Source: Neolewinella aurantiaca | GTDB lineage: Bacteria > Bacteroidota > Bacteroidia > Chitinophagales > Saprospiraceae | Direction: 5' to 3' | Assembly (NCBI RefSeq): GCF_008014675.1 | Contig: NZ_VOXD01000011.1 | Location: forward strand, 62,001 to 126,000 | Length of the DNA: 64,000 nt | Part shown: in pieces, positions 17,047 to 26,390 of the stretch | How the letters are laid out: the number at the start of each line of letters is the position of its first letter | How positions within the stretch are numbered: the stretch's first letter is position 1 | Notes under the pieces: generated by a model | Databases searched by the model: none | What the model was told of the DNA's origin: nothing | What the model saw: the letters and a program-made list of their open reading frames with translations, nothing else | Position numbers and translations under genes: made by a program

Positions 17047-19362
17047 ATGTCCGATTCCGTAAGCCAGCGGCCGCCCCACTACCTTGATGAACTTAACGAA
17101 GTACAACGCCAGGCAGCTACGGCGACGGAAGGCCCTGTGCTTGTCATTGCTGGTCCCGGTTCGGGCAAAACACGGGTGCTTACCTACCGCATTGCTCACC
17201 TGATCGAAAAAGGAACCGCACCGTGGGAGATATTAGCGCTGACCTTTACCAACAAGTCGGCCCGTGAGATGAAGGAACGGATCGTGAAGGTTGTAGGGCA
17301 GAAGGCTTCAGACATCTGGGCGGGCACCTTTCACAGCCTTTTTGCCCGTATTCTGCGCGTAGAGGCAAAGCACATCGGCTACCCGAGCAACTTTACTATC
17401 TACGACACCGACGATACCAAGAGCCTGATCAATTCGATCATCAAGGAGCTCAACCTCGATAAGACTGTATACCAGGCTAACGCGATCAAAAACCGGATTT
17501 CCAGCGCAAAATCGAGCCTGATCACGCCGAAACTCTACATGAACAATGCGGAGCTACTGACGCAAGATAAGCAGGCTAAAATGCCTTTGGTTCATAAGAT
17601 TTACGCCGCTTACGTGAGTCGTTGTAAAAAGGCCGGAGCGATGGATTTCGACGATCTGCTCTACCGTCTCTTTGAGTTGCTGCAGAATCACCCCGATGTG
17701 GCGAAAAAGTACCGCCGTAAGTTTAAATACGTACTTGTAGACGAGTTCCAGGATACGAATACACTTCAGTACGCTATTGTGAAAAAGCTGGTCTTGTACC
17801 CCAAGAGCCCGCGCAATATCTGTGTAGTCGGAGACGATGCTCAGTCCATCTATGCCTTCCGGGGAGCAACCATTCAGAACATTCTCGACTTTGAGCGGGA
17901 CTTTGCCGACCACGGTATCCAGACTTTCAAACTGGAACAGAATTACCGCAGTACCGAGCACATCGTTCAGGCGGCGAATGCGGTGATCAGCCACAACCGC
18001 CGGCAAATCCAGAAGAACATCTGGAGCCACAAGGGTGAAGGGCAGAAGATCAAAATTATCCGCGAGATGGATGATACCGGCGAAGGCCGCCGGGTTGCTG
18101 ATACGATTGTGGAGCAGAAAAGCCGTTACCACCTCAAGAACGAAGACATTGCAATCCTTTACCGGACCAACGCACAGTCTCGTATCTTCGAGGAATACCT
18201 GCGGAAGTTCAACCTGCCTTACCGGGTCTACGGTGGTCTGAGTTTCTACCAGCGTAAAGAAGTAAAAGATCTCGTTGCTTACCTGAGGTTGGTAGTGAAC
18301 CCGAACGACGAAGAGGCTTTCCGCCGCAGCATCAATAACCCCAAACGCGGAATTGGGGGGACCAGTCTGGAAAAAGTCGCCAGCCTCGCCGGCCAGCAGG
18401 GTATTACGCTCTTTGAAGCCCTTAAGCACGTTGCATTGCCAAAACGTACCCGCCACGCCGCCGATGGCTTTATCGAGCTGATCACCAAAGCCCGCGCCAA
18501 GGCCGATACCGCCAACGCCTACGAACTGGCCGAAACCGTAGCCCGCAAATCCGGCTTGCTGGACAACCTGCGCAAGGATGTCTCCATCGAAGGTATGGCC
18601 CGCCTTGAAAATTTCCAGGCCCTACTCGACGGCATTAAGTCATTCGTCGAGGAAGACACCCTGATCGATACGGACACCCTGCCGGACAAAACCCTGGCGA
18701 GTTACCTCCAGAACATCGCTCTGCTAACGGATTTCGACAGCAACGAAGAAAAGAATAATACCGACGTGATTACGCTGATGTCGGTGCACGCAGCCAAAGG
18801 GCTTGAATTTAAATCTGTGTTCGTTGTGGGGCTGGAGAAAGAGTTGTTTCCCAGTTTCATGAGTATGGGCACAATTGAAGGCATGGACGAAGAGCGACGC
18901 CTTTTCTACGTCGCCATTACCCGGGCCGAGCAGTTCCTCACCCTTAGCTACGCCAATACGCGTTACCGCTACGGTAAAATGAAGATGAACGAACCGAGCG
19001 TCTTCCTGACGGAAATCCCGGCCGAAGCCGTGGAAAACACGAGTTACAGCCGGCGCTCGGAAAAGTCCGAGTACGACCCGTTGGAGCGTCAGCGGGCCAA
19101 AGTTTCGGGGATCGTCCCGATCCGTAAGCGGGGGACCGCCAAATTCACGAAGCCTAAAATGGATCCCTCTAAGTTTAAACCCAATCCTCCTGCGGAGATT
19201 GAAGAGGGGCAAAACGTCATGCACCTCAAGTTTGGAGAGGGCAGGGTGGTGAAAATCGACGGAGGAGCAGACAATCGGATTGCAACAATCCATTTCAGCG
19301 GATTGGCCCAGCCGGAAAAGAGAATTATGCTGCGATTTGCTAAGTTGCAGGTGCTCGACTGA
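17047..19362 (+). CDS. UvrD/PcrA-type 3'-5' DNA helicase
   Basis: A 771-residue superfamily 1A helicase. Visible motifs: Q motif (LNEVQRQAA), Walker A AGPGSGKT (35-42), Ia LTFTNKSAREMKERI, Walker B LVDEFQDTN, III GDDAQSIYAFRGA, IV LEQNYRS, V VITLMSVHAAKGLEF, VI RRLFYVAITRAE. The C-terminal about 60 residues (VMHLKFGEGRVVKIDGGADNRIATIHFSG) are the Tudor-like domain that binds RNA polymerase in PcrA. It unwinds DNA in repair and transcription-coupled processes. Length and order are normal for the family. Confidence 0.93.
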   Translation: MSDSVSQRPPHYLDELNEVQRQAATATEGPVLVIAGPGSGKTRVLTYRIAHLIEKGTAPWEILALTFTNKSAREMKERIVKVVGQKASDIWAGTFHSLFARILRVEAKHIGYPSNFTIYDTDDTKSLINSIIKELNLDKTVYQANAIKNRISSAKSSLITPKLYMNNAELLTQDKQAKMPLVHKIYAAYVSRCKKAGAMDFDDLLYRLFELLQNHPDVAKKYRRKFKYVLVDEFQDTNTLQYAIVKKLVLYPKSPRNICVVGDDAQSIYAFRGATIQNILDFERDFADHGIQTFKLEQNYRSTEHIVQAANAVISHNRRQIQKNIWSHKGEGQKIKIIREMDDTGEGRRVADTIVEQKSRYHLKNEDIAILYRTNAQSRIFEEYLRKFNLPYRVYGGLSFYQRKEVKDLVAYLRLVVNPNDEEAFRRSINNPKRGIGGTSLEKVASLAGQQGITLFEALKHVALPKRTRHAADGFIELITKARAKADTANAYELAETVARKSGLLDNLRKDVSIEGMARLENFQALLDGIKSFVEEDTLIDTDTLPDKTLASYLQNIALLTDFDSNEEKNNTDVITLMSVHAAKGLEFKSVFVVGLEKELFPSFMSMGTIEGMDEERRLFYVAITRAEQFLTLSYANTRYRYGKMKMNEPSVFLTEIPAEAVENTSYSRRSEKSEYDPLERQRAKVSGIVPIRKRGTAKFTKPKMDPSKFKPNPPAEIEEGQNVMHLKFGEGRVVKIDGGADNRIATIHFSGLAQPEKRIMLRFAKLQVLD

Positions 19363-19387
19363 TCCGGTTCGTCCTCCGGGCGTGCAA

Positions 19388-19406
19388 TGCACCTGCGTAT
19401 GCGCCC
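19388..19406 (-). repeat. 22-bp dispersed repeat, single copy
   Basis: TGCACCTGCGTATGCGCCC just after the helicase stop codon, reverse orientation of the family. Confidence 0.75.
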
Positions 19407-19522
19407 GAAAAGGAGAAAAATGTCGGCCGATTTAAAAAATAGAATTTTTACGTGTAAATTAAAGCAATGAAATCGACCTTTTGTGCGTAAAATTGTTCCT
19501 CCAATAAACCAAGTAACCTGAC

Positions 19523-20167
19523 ATGTTGAAAAACGTAATGCTCTTCGCCGCCGCTCTGATGATTTTTGCGAGTTGCGCGAACACTGACACATCCCAAGAC
19601 ACTGTGGACACTTCGGAGCCGGACACCACTGCGCTGAGCGCAGTTCCCACCGATGGTGGTCAATCTATGGATGAAACCAAAGATGGCTACAAGTTGAACA
19701 TCGTGGATGGTACCATCAAGAGCCCACGCAAGGAGCTTGTTGGTAAGATTGGTGAGGTTCCTGTTGTGATCAATTACGGTAGCCCGGCGGTCAACGACCG
19801 TGTAATTTACGGCGACCTGGTTCCCTACAACAAAGTTTGGCGTACCGGAGCCAACGAAGCAACCCGGATCACTTTCCAGCGCGACGTGATGGTGGGCAAA
19901 AGCAACACCAAACTGACGGCAGGTACCTACGCTCTTTTCAGTCTGCCAAGCAGCAAAGACGACTGGACGATCATTTTCAATAAAGTAGCCGACCAGTGGG
20001 GAGCTTACGATTATGAAGAATCTTCAGACGCAGCCCGCGTAAAGGCTGAATCGATGCCAGCTCCGGAAAGAGCAGAACGTATGGACTTTGCTCTCGATGG
20101 TAATGACATCCAAATGATGTGGGATGACCTCGTGGTTGCTTTCCCCGTTACTACTGCAAGTAAGTAG
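19523..20167 (+). CDS. DUF2911 lipoprotein
   Basis: A 214-residue lipoprotein (MIFASCAN, lipid Cys18). The body is a typical DUF2911 domain: IKSPRKELVGKIGEVPVVINYGSPAVNDRVIYGDLVPYNKVWRTGANEATRI, TAGTYALFSLPS, WTIIFNKVADQWGAYDY. DUF2911 proteins are common in the Bacteroidota envelope; the domain is a beta sandwich of unknown function, and no catalytic residues are established. It converges on the gene at 20261 with a strong hairpin between. Confidence 0.85.
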   Translation: MLKNVMLFAAALMIFASCANTDTSQDTVDTSEPDTTALSAVPTDGGQSMDETKDGYKLNIVDGTIKSPRKELVGKIGEVPVVINYGSPAVNDRVIYGDLVPYNKVWRTGANEATRITFQRDVMVGKSNTKLTAGTYALFSLPSSKDDWTIIFNKVADQWGAYDYEESSDAARVKAESMPAPERAERMDFALDGNDIQMMWDDLVVAFPVTTASK

Positions 20168-20196
20168 GCTAACAGACAACAGACACAATCATTGTT

Positions 20197-20256
20197 CTTA
20201 CCCGTCAGGTCCGCAGCAAGAATGCTCCTAAAGCATCAGCGGACCTGACGGGTAAG
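20197..20256. terminator. Large bidirectional hairpin between convergent genes
   Basis: A perfect 18-bp stem (20197-20214 with 20239-20256, starting CTTACCCGTCAGGTCC) encloses a 24-base loop that itself can form an ATGCT/AGCAT stem. There is no long T tract. It ends 4 bp before the stop codon of the minus-strand gene. Confidence 0.75.
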
Positions 20257-20260
20257 TAGT

Positions 20261-21193
20261 TTAAAGCCGGCCTTTTGGCCGGCCCATGATGTCTTTTTTC
20301 TCTTCCGGCAGCACGCGTTCTACCGGCGCTTTTTCGTACTTGTGGTTAAAGACTTTCGAGATTTCATGCCAGCGCCCGTCGGTACCGTATTCCAGAGCAT
20401 GATAGCTACCGTCAGGAAGGCTGATCGGGCCACCATCGGGCCCTTGAGCAATGATGAGGTTTTCGTAGATTATACGTTTAGATTCGGGCTCGAAGCGCAT
20501 AGCAACATTAGCCTCTGCACTGTATTCCAGTACGAGCCGGGTATGGTCTTCCAGGAGGTGCCCTTCAGGAGTATAAACCGCGAAAACAGGCAGGCCAAAC
20601 ACCGGCTTCCCGGCGGGGTCAAGGTAGAAAACATCAAGGACTTTTTGGCGGCTAAGGGCCGCATGGCGGTTGTATCCGAAAAGGAAATAATAAGGCTTGC
20701 CCTGGTATGTTCCTCCGGGGATGATGTTGTAAATCACGTAGCCCAGCCAGTCCGTATTACTGGTGATCGCTGTTTCGGGATTTTGCCGCAGTTGATCGCC
20801 CCGGTCTATCAGGGGCATCAACTTCAACGCACTGGAATTGTACTGGATCGCACCGTAGTGGCGGTATTCGTCCCTGTTGACGTGAAGCTCCCAGGTGAAA
20901 AAGCGAAAGCTGCTGTCGGGTGCCATCATCACTTTAACTCCTTCGAGGCCGGAGAAGTCGAAGTTGAAGCTATTCGGTGTTTTGAGCGCTTCAACGAGGT
21001 CTTTTATCAGCGATTTACAGGCAAGGAAGCGGGCCTCATCCGAGCTGTCGGTATGCATGATGTATGACAGCTGAAGCAAATCCGATTCAGCTTTCTGGAG
21101 GTTAGAATTGTCGGCCGGACTCAATGGGCCGGCCTGAGAGAAGAGCGCTGCTGTGCAAAGCAGGCTAAGGAAAAAAGAGAATAGTGATTTCAT
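20261..21193 (-). CDS. Exported protein of unknown function
   Basis: A 310-residue protein with signal peptide 1-19 (AALFSQA). The mature part has an N-terminal helical region (residues 25-75), then a beta-rich domain with conserved-looking stretches: GVKVMMAPDSSFRFFTWEL, YRHYGAIQY, YYFLFGYNRHAALSRQKVLDVFYLD, GKPVFGLPVF and RLVLEYSAEANVAMRFEPESKRIIYENLI. The same overall pattern is seen in uncharacterised Bacteroidota periplasmic proteins, but no domain name can be given. The C-terminus (DIMGRPKGRL) is encoded by a GC-rich palindrome, GCCGGCCTTTTGGCCGGC. Confidence 0.72.
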   Translation of the reverse strand: MKSLFSFFLSLLCTAALFSQAGPLSPADNSNLQKAESDLLQLSYIMHTDSSDEARFLACKSLIKDLVEALKTPNSFNFDFSGLEGVKVMMAPDSSFRFFTWELHVNRDEYRHYGAIQYNSSALKLMPLIDRGDQLRQNPETAITSNTDWLGYVIYNIIPGGTYQGKPYYFLFGYNRHAALSRQKVLDVFYLDPAGKPVFGLPVFAVYTPEGHLLEDHTRLVLEYSAEANVAMRFEPESKRIIYENLIIAQGPDGGPISLPDGSYHALEYGTDGRWHEISKVFNHKYEKAPVERVLPEEKKDIMGRPKGRL

Positions 21194-21282
21194 GGGGATA
21201 CTTGAAGTGGCAGGTTCTGCCTGCTTGAACTCGATTCAGATATATTACGCTTCGGAGACGTGAAAAGTATATCTCAGACGGT

Positions 21283-21290
21283 TACATTTG
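21283..21290 (+). promoter_or_regulatory. -7 element directly before an SDR start codon
   Basis: TACATTTG ends only 4 bases before the ATG at 21295. With normal spacing transcription would begin at or next to the start codon, giving a leaderless mRNA. Confidence 0.55.
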
Positions 21291-21294
21291 TAAA

Positions 21295-22062
21295 ATGGTA
21301 ACAGTTGATTTTACGAACAAGACTGCTCTGGTTACGGGCAGCAGCAAAGGGGTGGGCGCAGCTACTGCCCGTATTCTGGCCCAGGCTGGCGCACGTGTGT
21401 GCGTTCATTATAAGGGCGATGTCGCAGGTGCAAAGACTGTTCTGGCGTCGCTCCCCGGAGCAGGACACACCCTTTTACAGGCAGATTTATCGAAACCTAA
21501 AGAAGCAAAGCGATTGGTGGACAGCGCCGCCATGAAAATGGGACGGTTAGATATTCTGGTGAACAACGCCGGCATCTTTCGGCCCCATCCCGTCGATGGG
21601 AGCATGGGCTTTGAGCAGTGGCTCGATACTTTCCACGAAACCATCCATACCAATCTCATCGGTCCCGCGGCAGCGGCTTTCGCCGCTATTCAGATCATGC
21701 GTAAGCAGGGCGTCGGTACGATTGTGAACGTGGGTAGCCGCGGTGCATTCCGCGGCGAGGCCGGCCAGGTAGGGTATGGGGCCGCAAAGGCCGGCCTGCA
21801 TTCCCTTTCTCAATCACTGGCTCAGGCCGTGGGCAAAGACAACATCACGGTTCATGCCGTAGCGCCGGGATTCATCGAAACGGCGATGGCCCGTCCTCAC
21901 CTACAGGGCGAAGCCGGAGAAGCAGTAAAGGCGCAAAGCCCTCTCAATCGGGTCGCTACGGTCGATGAAGTAGCACGCGCCATCCTTTACCTTGCCAGCC
22001 CCGAAGCACGTTTTACCACCGGTGCTGTGCTTGATATCAACGGAGCCAGTTATTTGAGGTAG
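21295..22062 (+). CDS. Short-chain dehydrogenase/reductase (FabG-like)
   Basis: A 255-residue classical SDR. NAD(P) motif TGSSKGVG (14-21), NNAG (90-93), catalytic Ser148, Tyr161 and Lys165 (YGAAK). The C-terminal part AILYLASPEARFTTGAVLDINGASYLR is typical of SDRs. The residue after beta-2 and the KG motif suggest NADPH preference, but this is inference. It could act in fatty-acid or secondary carbonyl reduction; no pathway neighbour helps. It precedes the maltokinase gene by 116 bp. Confidence 0.85.
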   Translation: MVTVDFTNKTALVTGSSKGVGAATARILAQAGARVCVHYKGDVAGAKTVLASLPGAGHTLLQADLSKPKEAKRLVDSAAMKMGRLDILVNNAGIFRPHPVDGSMGFEQWLDTFHETIHTNLIGPAAAAFAAIQIMRKQGVGTIVNVGSRGAFRGEAGQVGYGAAKAGLHSLSQSLAQAVGKDNITVHAVAPGFIETAMARPHLQGEAGEAVKAQSPLNRVATVDEVARAILYLASPEARFTTGAVLDINGASYLR

Positions 22063-22178
22063 CCGGCCGCTGCCCGGCAGGCCACCATTGCAACACTTCT
22101 TTACCGGCATCTGCCGGAAACCGGGCTGAAGAACCAACAAATTCCCCGTTTCCGCGCTACAATAAGAAACCAACCAGT

Positions 22179-23681
22179 ATGCAAGCCCCCCAAATCTTAG
22201 ACGAACGTTTCAAGGACCCTCGTTTTACCCACGCCATGCTTAACAGGTTACCAGAATACCTGGCCGGGCAGCGCTGGTTTACAAGTAAGGGAAAAGAAAT
22301 CGTTAAGTGTTCCATCGAAGATTCGCATACGGTTTCGGAGGACACCGCGCTGGTGGTGATCCGGGTCGATTTCGCTGACAAGAGCAAGGAGTTCTACCAG
22401 ATGCCACTCGCTCAGCTAGATCGGGTGGAGGACCAGAAAAAGTACCTGAAGTGTACGCCCAAAATGATCCTCCTCCGGGTTCCCGGCGGGCCGATTATCG
22501 TGGATGCTGTACCGTTGCCCGCCTTCCGGCGGGCCCTCTACGAGATGATTCGCAACGGGGTTGACACCAGCGACGGTATCACCTGCGAATGCGGTAAGCT
22601 ACTACGACGGGCGCCGGAAACCATGGACAGTGTCGTGCCGAGCATCGATACGAGCAATACGGCTATCATCTACGGTGATAAGTATTTCTTCAAACTCTTC
22701 CGCAAACTGGACCCGGGCCTTAATCCCGACCTCGAGCTCGTCCGTTACCTGTCCGAAAAAACGGATTTTGCTAACTGTCCTCCCTACGGAGGCAGCCTCG
22801 GTGTAGGTAAAATGACCGATCCCAACTACCTTAACCTCGGGATGCTGAGTGGGAAGGTCGACAACCGGGGGGATGCCTGGGAATACTTTCAGGAACTCAC
22901 AGCGCGCTACTTCGCTGGCGATGGCGAAGTGGACGAAGAGACCATCCGCCGGGCCCGACTCCTCGGTCAGCGTACCGCCGAGATGCACCACGCTCTGACT
23001 AAAGGAACCGGAGATATGCTGAAGCCGGCACCCCTCACGGCCGAATACAGGTCCGAAATCACCTTTGCCGCCCAAAAACTCCTCAGCCGCCAGGTCGCCG
23101 AACTACGCACTAAAGCTTCTGGCCTGGAACCTGAAATGAAGGCTGCCGCCCAACGTGTCCTCGACCTGGAACCGGCGCTCAATGAGCGCCTCGCCAGTCT
23201 CTCCGGACAGGAAATGGAACTCGACCTCATTCGCATCCACGCAGATTATCACCTCGGGCAGGTACTGGTTACCGATGATGATTTTGTTATCATCGATTTT
23301 GAAGGCGAGCCGCTGCTTAGTATCCCAGAGCGCCGCCGCAGGCGGCCCGCACTGAAAGATGTTGCCGGAATGGTCCGCTCTTTTCACTATGCAGCCAACG
23401 CTCAACTTCTCCTGAATCCGGAAACCTACGCAGGTCGTGATCAGGCTGTGCTTACTGCCCGGGCAAATGAATGGTACGAAACGGTTTCAGCAGCCTACCT
23501 CGCTGCCTATTTCGACGCTTGTGGTGAAGCTACTTTCCTCCCCGCTGCGGAAGCAGACCGGAAAACGCTGCTCGACCTTTTCGTGCTCGAAAAGGCCATC
23601 TATGAAGTAGCATATGAGCTTAATTCGCGGCCAGCGTGGCTTGGCGTTCCTTTGGGAGGAGTTCTCGGCGTTGCCGGGTAA
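22179..23681 (+). CDS. Maltokinase-like protein (trehalose/alpha-glucan metabolism)
   Basis: A 500-residue kinase of the aminoglycoside-phosphotransferase-like fold. N-terminal maltokinase cap with LPEYLAGQRWFTSKGKEI; catalytic loop HADYHLGQVL with D356 and H358; metal-binding IIDFEGEP with D373. Family members phosphorylate maltose at the reducing end to feed GlgE. In many bacteria this domain is fused to or next to trehalose synthase (TreS) and GlgE; here it stands alone, separate from any glycan gene in the window. The start ATG is followed by a typical cap sequence. Confidence 0.85.
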   Translation: MQAPQILDERFKDPRFTHAMLNRLPEYLAGQRWFTSKGKEIVKCSIEDSHTVSEDTALVVIRVDFADKSKEFYQMPLAQLDRVEDQKKYLKCTPKMILLRVPGGPIIVDAVPLPAFRRALYEMIRNGVDTSDGITCECGKLLRRAPETMDSVVPSIDTSNTAIIYGDKYFFKLFRKLDPGLNPDLELVRYLSEKTDFANCPPYGGSLGVGKMTDPNYLNLGMLSGKVDNRGDAWEYFQELTARYFAGDGEVDEETIRRARLLGQRTAEMHHALTKGTGDMLKPAPLTAEYRSEITFAAQKLLSRQVAELRTKASGLEPEMKAAAQRVLDLEPALNERLASLSGQEMELDLIRIHADYHLGQVLVTDDDFVIIDFEGEPLLSIPERRRRRPALKDVAGMVRSFHYAANAQLLLNPETYAGRDQAVLTARANEWYETVSAAYLAAYFDACGEATFLPAAEADRKTLLDLFVLEKAIYEVAYELNSRPAWLGVPLGGVLGVAG

Positions 23682-23746
23682 GTCACCACTCGCCGGTTCG
23701 ATGGATGTCGGGTACGGCACGAAACCGTTGGTTATGGTAAAGAACT

Positions 23747-26227
23747 TTACAACATCACCCCAACCGTAACGTAGAAGGTTCTTGGCGCACTGGGAATGAT
23801 CCCGGGGCCCGGATAACCGGTCGCGCGCCGGGTGAAGTAAGCCTCGTCCAGCAGATTACTTACGCCGCCTTCGAAACTGAACTTACGCCACCGGTAGCTC
23901 AAAGAGAGGTCCATCACACCATAGGCTGGAATCTCTCCAACAATGCCCGATTGATTGTCGTCCTGATCCTGTGGTGCATTGGAAGCATCGGTATACTGCT
24001 CCGATAAATAAGCGTACTGTAACGAGCCCAGTAGGTTGCCGTAGCCGAAGCGAAGCCCGGTCTTAAGGTTAAGTACCGGTATAAACTCAACCTCATTGCC
24101 CGCTACACCGGCAATATCGGAGGAGAGGTACTCGGAGCGGGTCAGGCTGGTGTTAGCGAAGAACGTTAGGGTGTAAGGGGTGCCGTCCTCATTTTTGGTG
24201 TTGAGCAGGTTGTAATCAATCAGTGTTTCGAGACCATAGATGAAAGCGTCTCCGATATTACTCCGCAGACGAATGATGCGTCCGGTAGGTTGCTCTGTAC
24301 CGGTTGCATCGATCTGGACTTCAGGGGTGAGCACTTCGCCGAGGCGACCGTTGTAGCGCAGGCCAAAGACGTTAGCCGTGTACGAAAAGCGGGAAATGCT
24401 GCCTCTGATTCCGGCATCTGCTGTGAAGCCACTCTCGTCCCGGATGTTCGGGTCTACCTGAAAACTGGGGTTTACGGTACGAATGTCGTTGAAGGTAACC
24501 GAGCGGTAATTCTGACTCACATTGGCGAAAAACTCCAACCGTTCCGAAGGGAGGTAACTAAGACCCAGGCCCAGAAGGACTTTATTGCGGGCAAAGTCGC
24601 GGTCGTCGGTAAACTCAGTGTCCCGGATTGGGTTGCCCGCCAGATCAAAGTCAATACGGCGGAATGAGCCCTCTGATTGAGTGTTGATGTATTCGTACCG
24701 GGCACCGGGCGTAATGCTTAGTTTGTCGGTCAGGTATAAAATATGCTCTCCGAAGAGCGCAACATTACGGTTCGGGAAAGTGAAGGCAGATTGATTGGGA
24801 TATTCCGGAAATTCATTTGTCGCCAGCATGAAGTCAGCATCAGATCCGTTGGTACCCGGTCCCTGTAAAGCACTGTTGTCGGCCTGGTAATACTTGGCTC
24901 CCAGGAGGAATACTGCGGACCGCTTGCCCAGTTTGTAGCGGTGAAGAATTCTCGCTTCTGCCCCCCAGTTGTTGAACTCACCAACGATGAGGTCGCGGGG
25001 TGCGGAGAGGTCGTCTATCTGAGAAACACGGTTCGTCCGAAAGCCTACAGCTCTGCGGGCCGCATCGAGCGCGAAAGCGCTGATCGAAAGATTTGTCCGG
25101 TCGTTCAGTTTGTGGTCCCAGCGTAGGTTGTAGAGTTCCCAGTCTACCTCAAACCAGTTGCGGGTGCGGTTGCTTTGCAACGGATCTGCGTAGAATTGGG
25201 CGTCGGTGAGCCCCCCGGCTTGCTGAGCGAGGTAATCGAGGTAGGTGTACTCAAAACTTATTTTGCTGTTCTCGGCAAGCTCGTAGTCGAGATGCAGATA
25301 GGCGTTGCGGCTGTCGAAACCTGAATTGGGCCGGAAGCCATCTCCCCGCTTGTAGTTGAAGTATCCGTAGTAACCGAGTTTTCCGACCGTGCCACTAAGG
25401 GAGTTGAAGCTGGTAAAAAGCCCGTTGGAGCCAATTGTTTGTCGGCTGATGAGTTCGATCTTTTTGCGGGGATTCGGCTTGCGAAACACGAAGTTGACCA
25501 GCCCGCCAAACTGCGTGCCATACTGCAAACTGGCCGCTCCCCGGATTACCTGAACCTCGCTTAATGCTTCGGCAGGCGGGGTATAGTAGCTTTCGGGGTA
25601 GCCGAGTACATCGGCACTAATGTCGTAGCCGTTCTGACGGGTATTAAAGCTGGCCGACCGGTTGGGGTCGAGGCCCCGGCCTCCGATGCTGAGCTGCAGG
25701 CCGGCATCGTCTGATTCATAAATGTTGAGCCCGGATACCTCGGCGTAAATCTGGCGCGCCTGGTTACTCGCCAGGTTGACCGTGAGTGCATCCAGGCGAA
25801 CAACCTCCGTTTTCTTCCCGGCGTAGATGGCCGTCCCCTCCACCGCACGGAGCCGCGAAAGGGAAGCTTTTTTCTTTCCTTCAGCAAGTACCGTTACGGC
25901 ATCGAGGTCGAGTTGAAGCGGTACTAGCCGGATGGTAACCGCTTGAACCGGCTGACTAAAGTCAATGCTTTCCTGACGACTACTGAAACCTGTACCGAGG
26001 ATGGTGAGGGTGAGTACGGGAGACTGGCTACTGATCGTTGCAATGCCTTTACGGTCGGTCGTGTACACTTGCCCGGTTTCTTCGGCAAAAATTTCGACTG
26101 CCGGCAGAGGCTGATTGTCTTCCTGATTCTGAATGGTGAGCGTAAGCGTATTCTGGGCGCAGACGCAGGTGCAAAGAAAGGTCAGGAGCAGGGTTAGGAG
26201 CACCGGAAATCGTTGCGGCGACAGCAT
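23747..26227 (-). CDS. TonB-dependent outer-membrane receptor with carboxypeptidase-like N-domain
   Basis: An 826-residue receptor. Signal peptide about 1-25 (LLTFLCTCVCAQ), then a CarboxypepD_reg-like domain (EDNQPLPAVEIFAEETGQVYTTDRKGIATI), a plug domain (SIGGRGLDPNRSASFNTRQNGYDISADVLGYPESYYTPPAEALSEVQVIRGAASLQYG) and a 22-strand barrel ending in the terminal aromatic TFYVTVGVML. The plug resembles FecA-like siderophore receptors. The end of the signal peptide (CTCVCAQ) is encoded by a copy of the dispersed repeat. The ATG at 26227 is preferred because it begins the signal peptide; a longer in-frame ATG exists 189 bp upstream. Last gene of the DUF4856-imelysin-HTTM unit. Confidence 0.85.
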   Translation of the reverse strand: MLSPQRFPVLLTLLLTFLCTCVCAQNTLTLTIQNQEDNQPLPAVEIFAEETGQVYTTDRKGIATISSQSPVLTLTILGTGFSSRQESIDFSQPVQAVTIRLVPLQLDLDAVTVLAEGKKKASLSRLRAVEGTAIYAGKKTEVVRLDALTVNLASNQARQIYAEVSGLNIYESDDAGLQLSIGGRGLDPNRSASFNTRQNGYDISADVLGYPESYYTPPAEALSEVQVIRGAASLQYGTQFGGLVNFVFRKPNPRKKIELISRQTIGSNGLFTSFNSLSGTVGKLGYYGYFNYKRGDGFRPNSGFDSRNAYLHLDYELAENSKISFEYTYLDYLAQQAGGLTDAQFYADPLQSNRTRNWFEVDWELYNLRWDHKLNDRTNLSISAFALDAARRAVGFRTNRVSQIDDLSAPRDLIVGEFNNWGAEARILHRYKLGKRSAVFLLGAKYYQADNSALQGPGTNGSDADFMLATNEFPEYPNQSAFTFPNRNVALFGEHILYLTDKLSITPGARYEYINTQSEGSFRRIDFDLAGNPIRDTEFTDDRDFARNKVLLGLGLSYLPSERLEFFANVSQNYRSVTFNDIRTVNPSFQVDPNIRDESGFTADAGIRGSISRFSYTANVFGLRYNGRLGEVLTPEVQIDATGTEQPTGRIIRLRSNIGDAFIYGLETLIDYNLLNTKNEDGTPYTLTFFANTSLTRSEYLSSDIAGVAGNEVEFIPVLNLKTGLRFGYGNLLGSLQYAYLSEQYTDASNAPQDQDDNQSGIVGEIPAYGVMDLSLSYRWRKFSFEGGVSNLLDEAYFTRRATGYPGPGIIPSAPRTFYVTVGVML
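26155..26176 (+). repeat. 22-bp dispersed repeat inside the receptor signal-peptide codons
   Basis: GGGCGC-AGA-CGCAGGTGCAAAG, a full consensus copy, inside the coding region of the TonB receptor. Read on the minus strand it gives LCTCVCAQ, exactly the h-region end and cleavage site. Confidence 0.85.
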
Positions 26228-26390
26228 AGTTTTTATTTTGGGTAATGGCGCTGTCCCGGGCTTTTTGTACAAGACCAACGATCCGCTGATCCCTGCCACA
26301 CTATACCCTGAGAGGGAGCGGCCTCCGGAGAAACCAATCGTGTTATTCTTTTCCACAGGAAAAGGGGCAGGGGGGCCGGGGACGTTGTGT

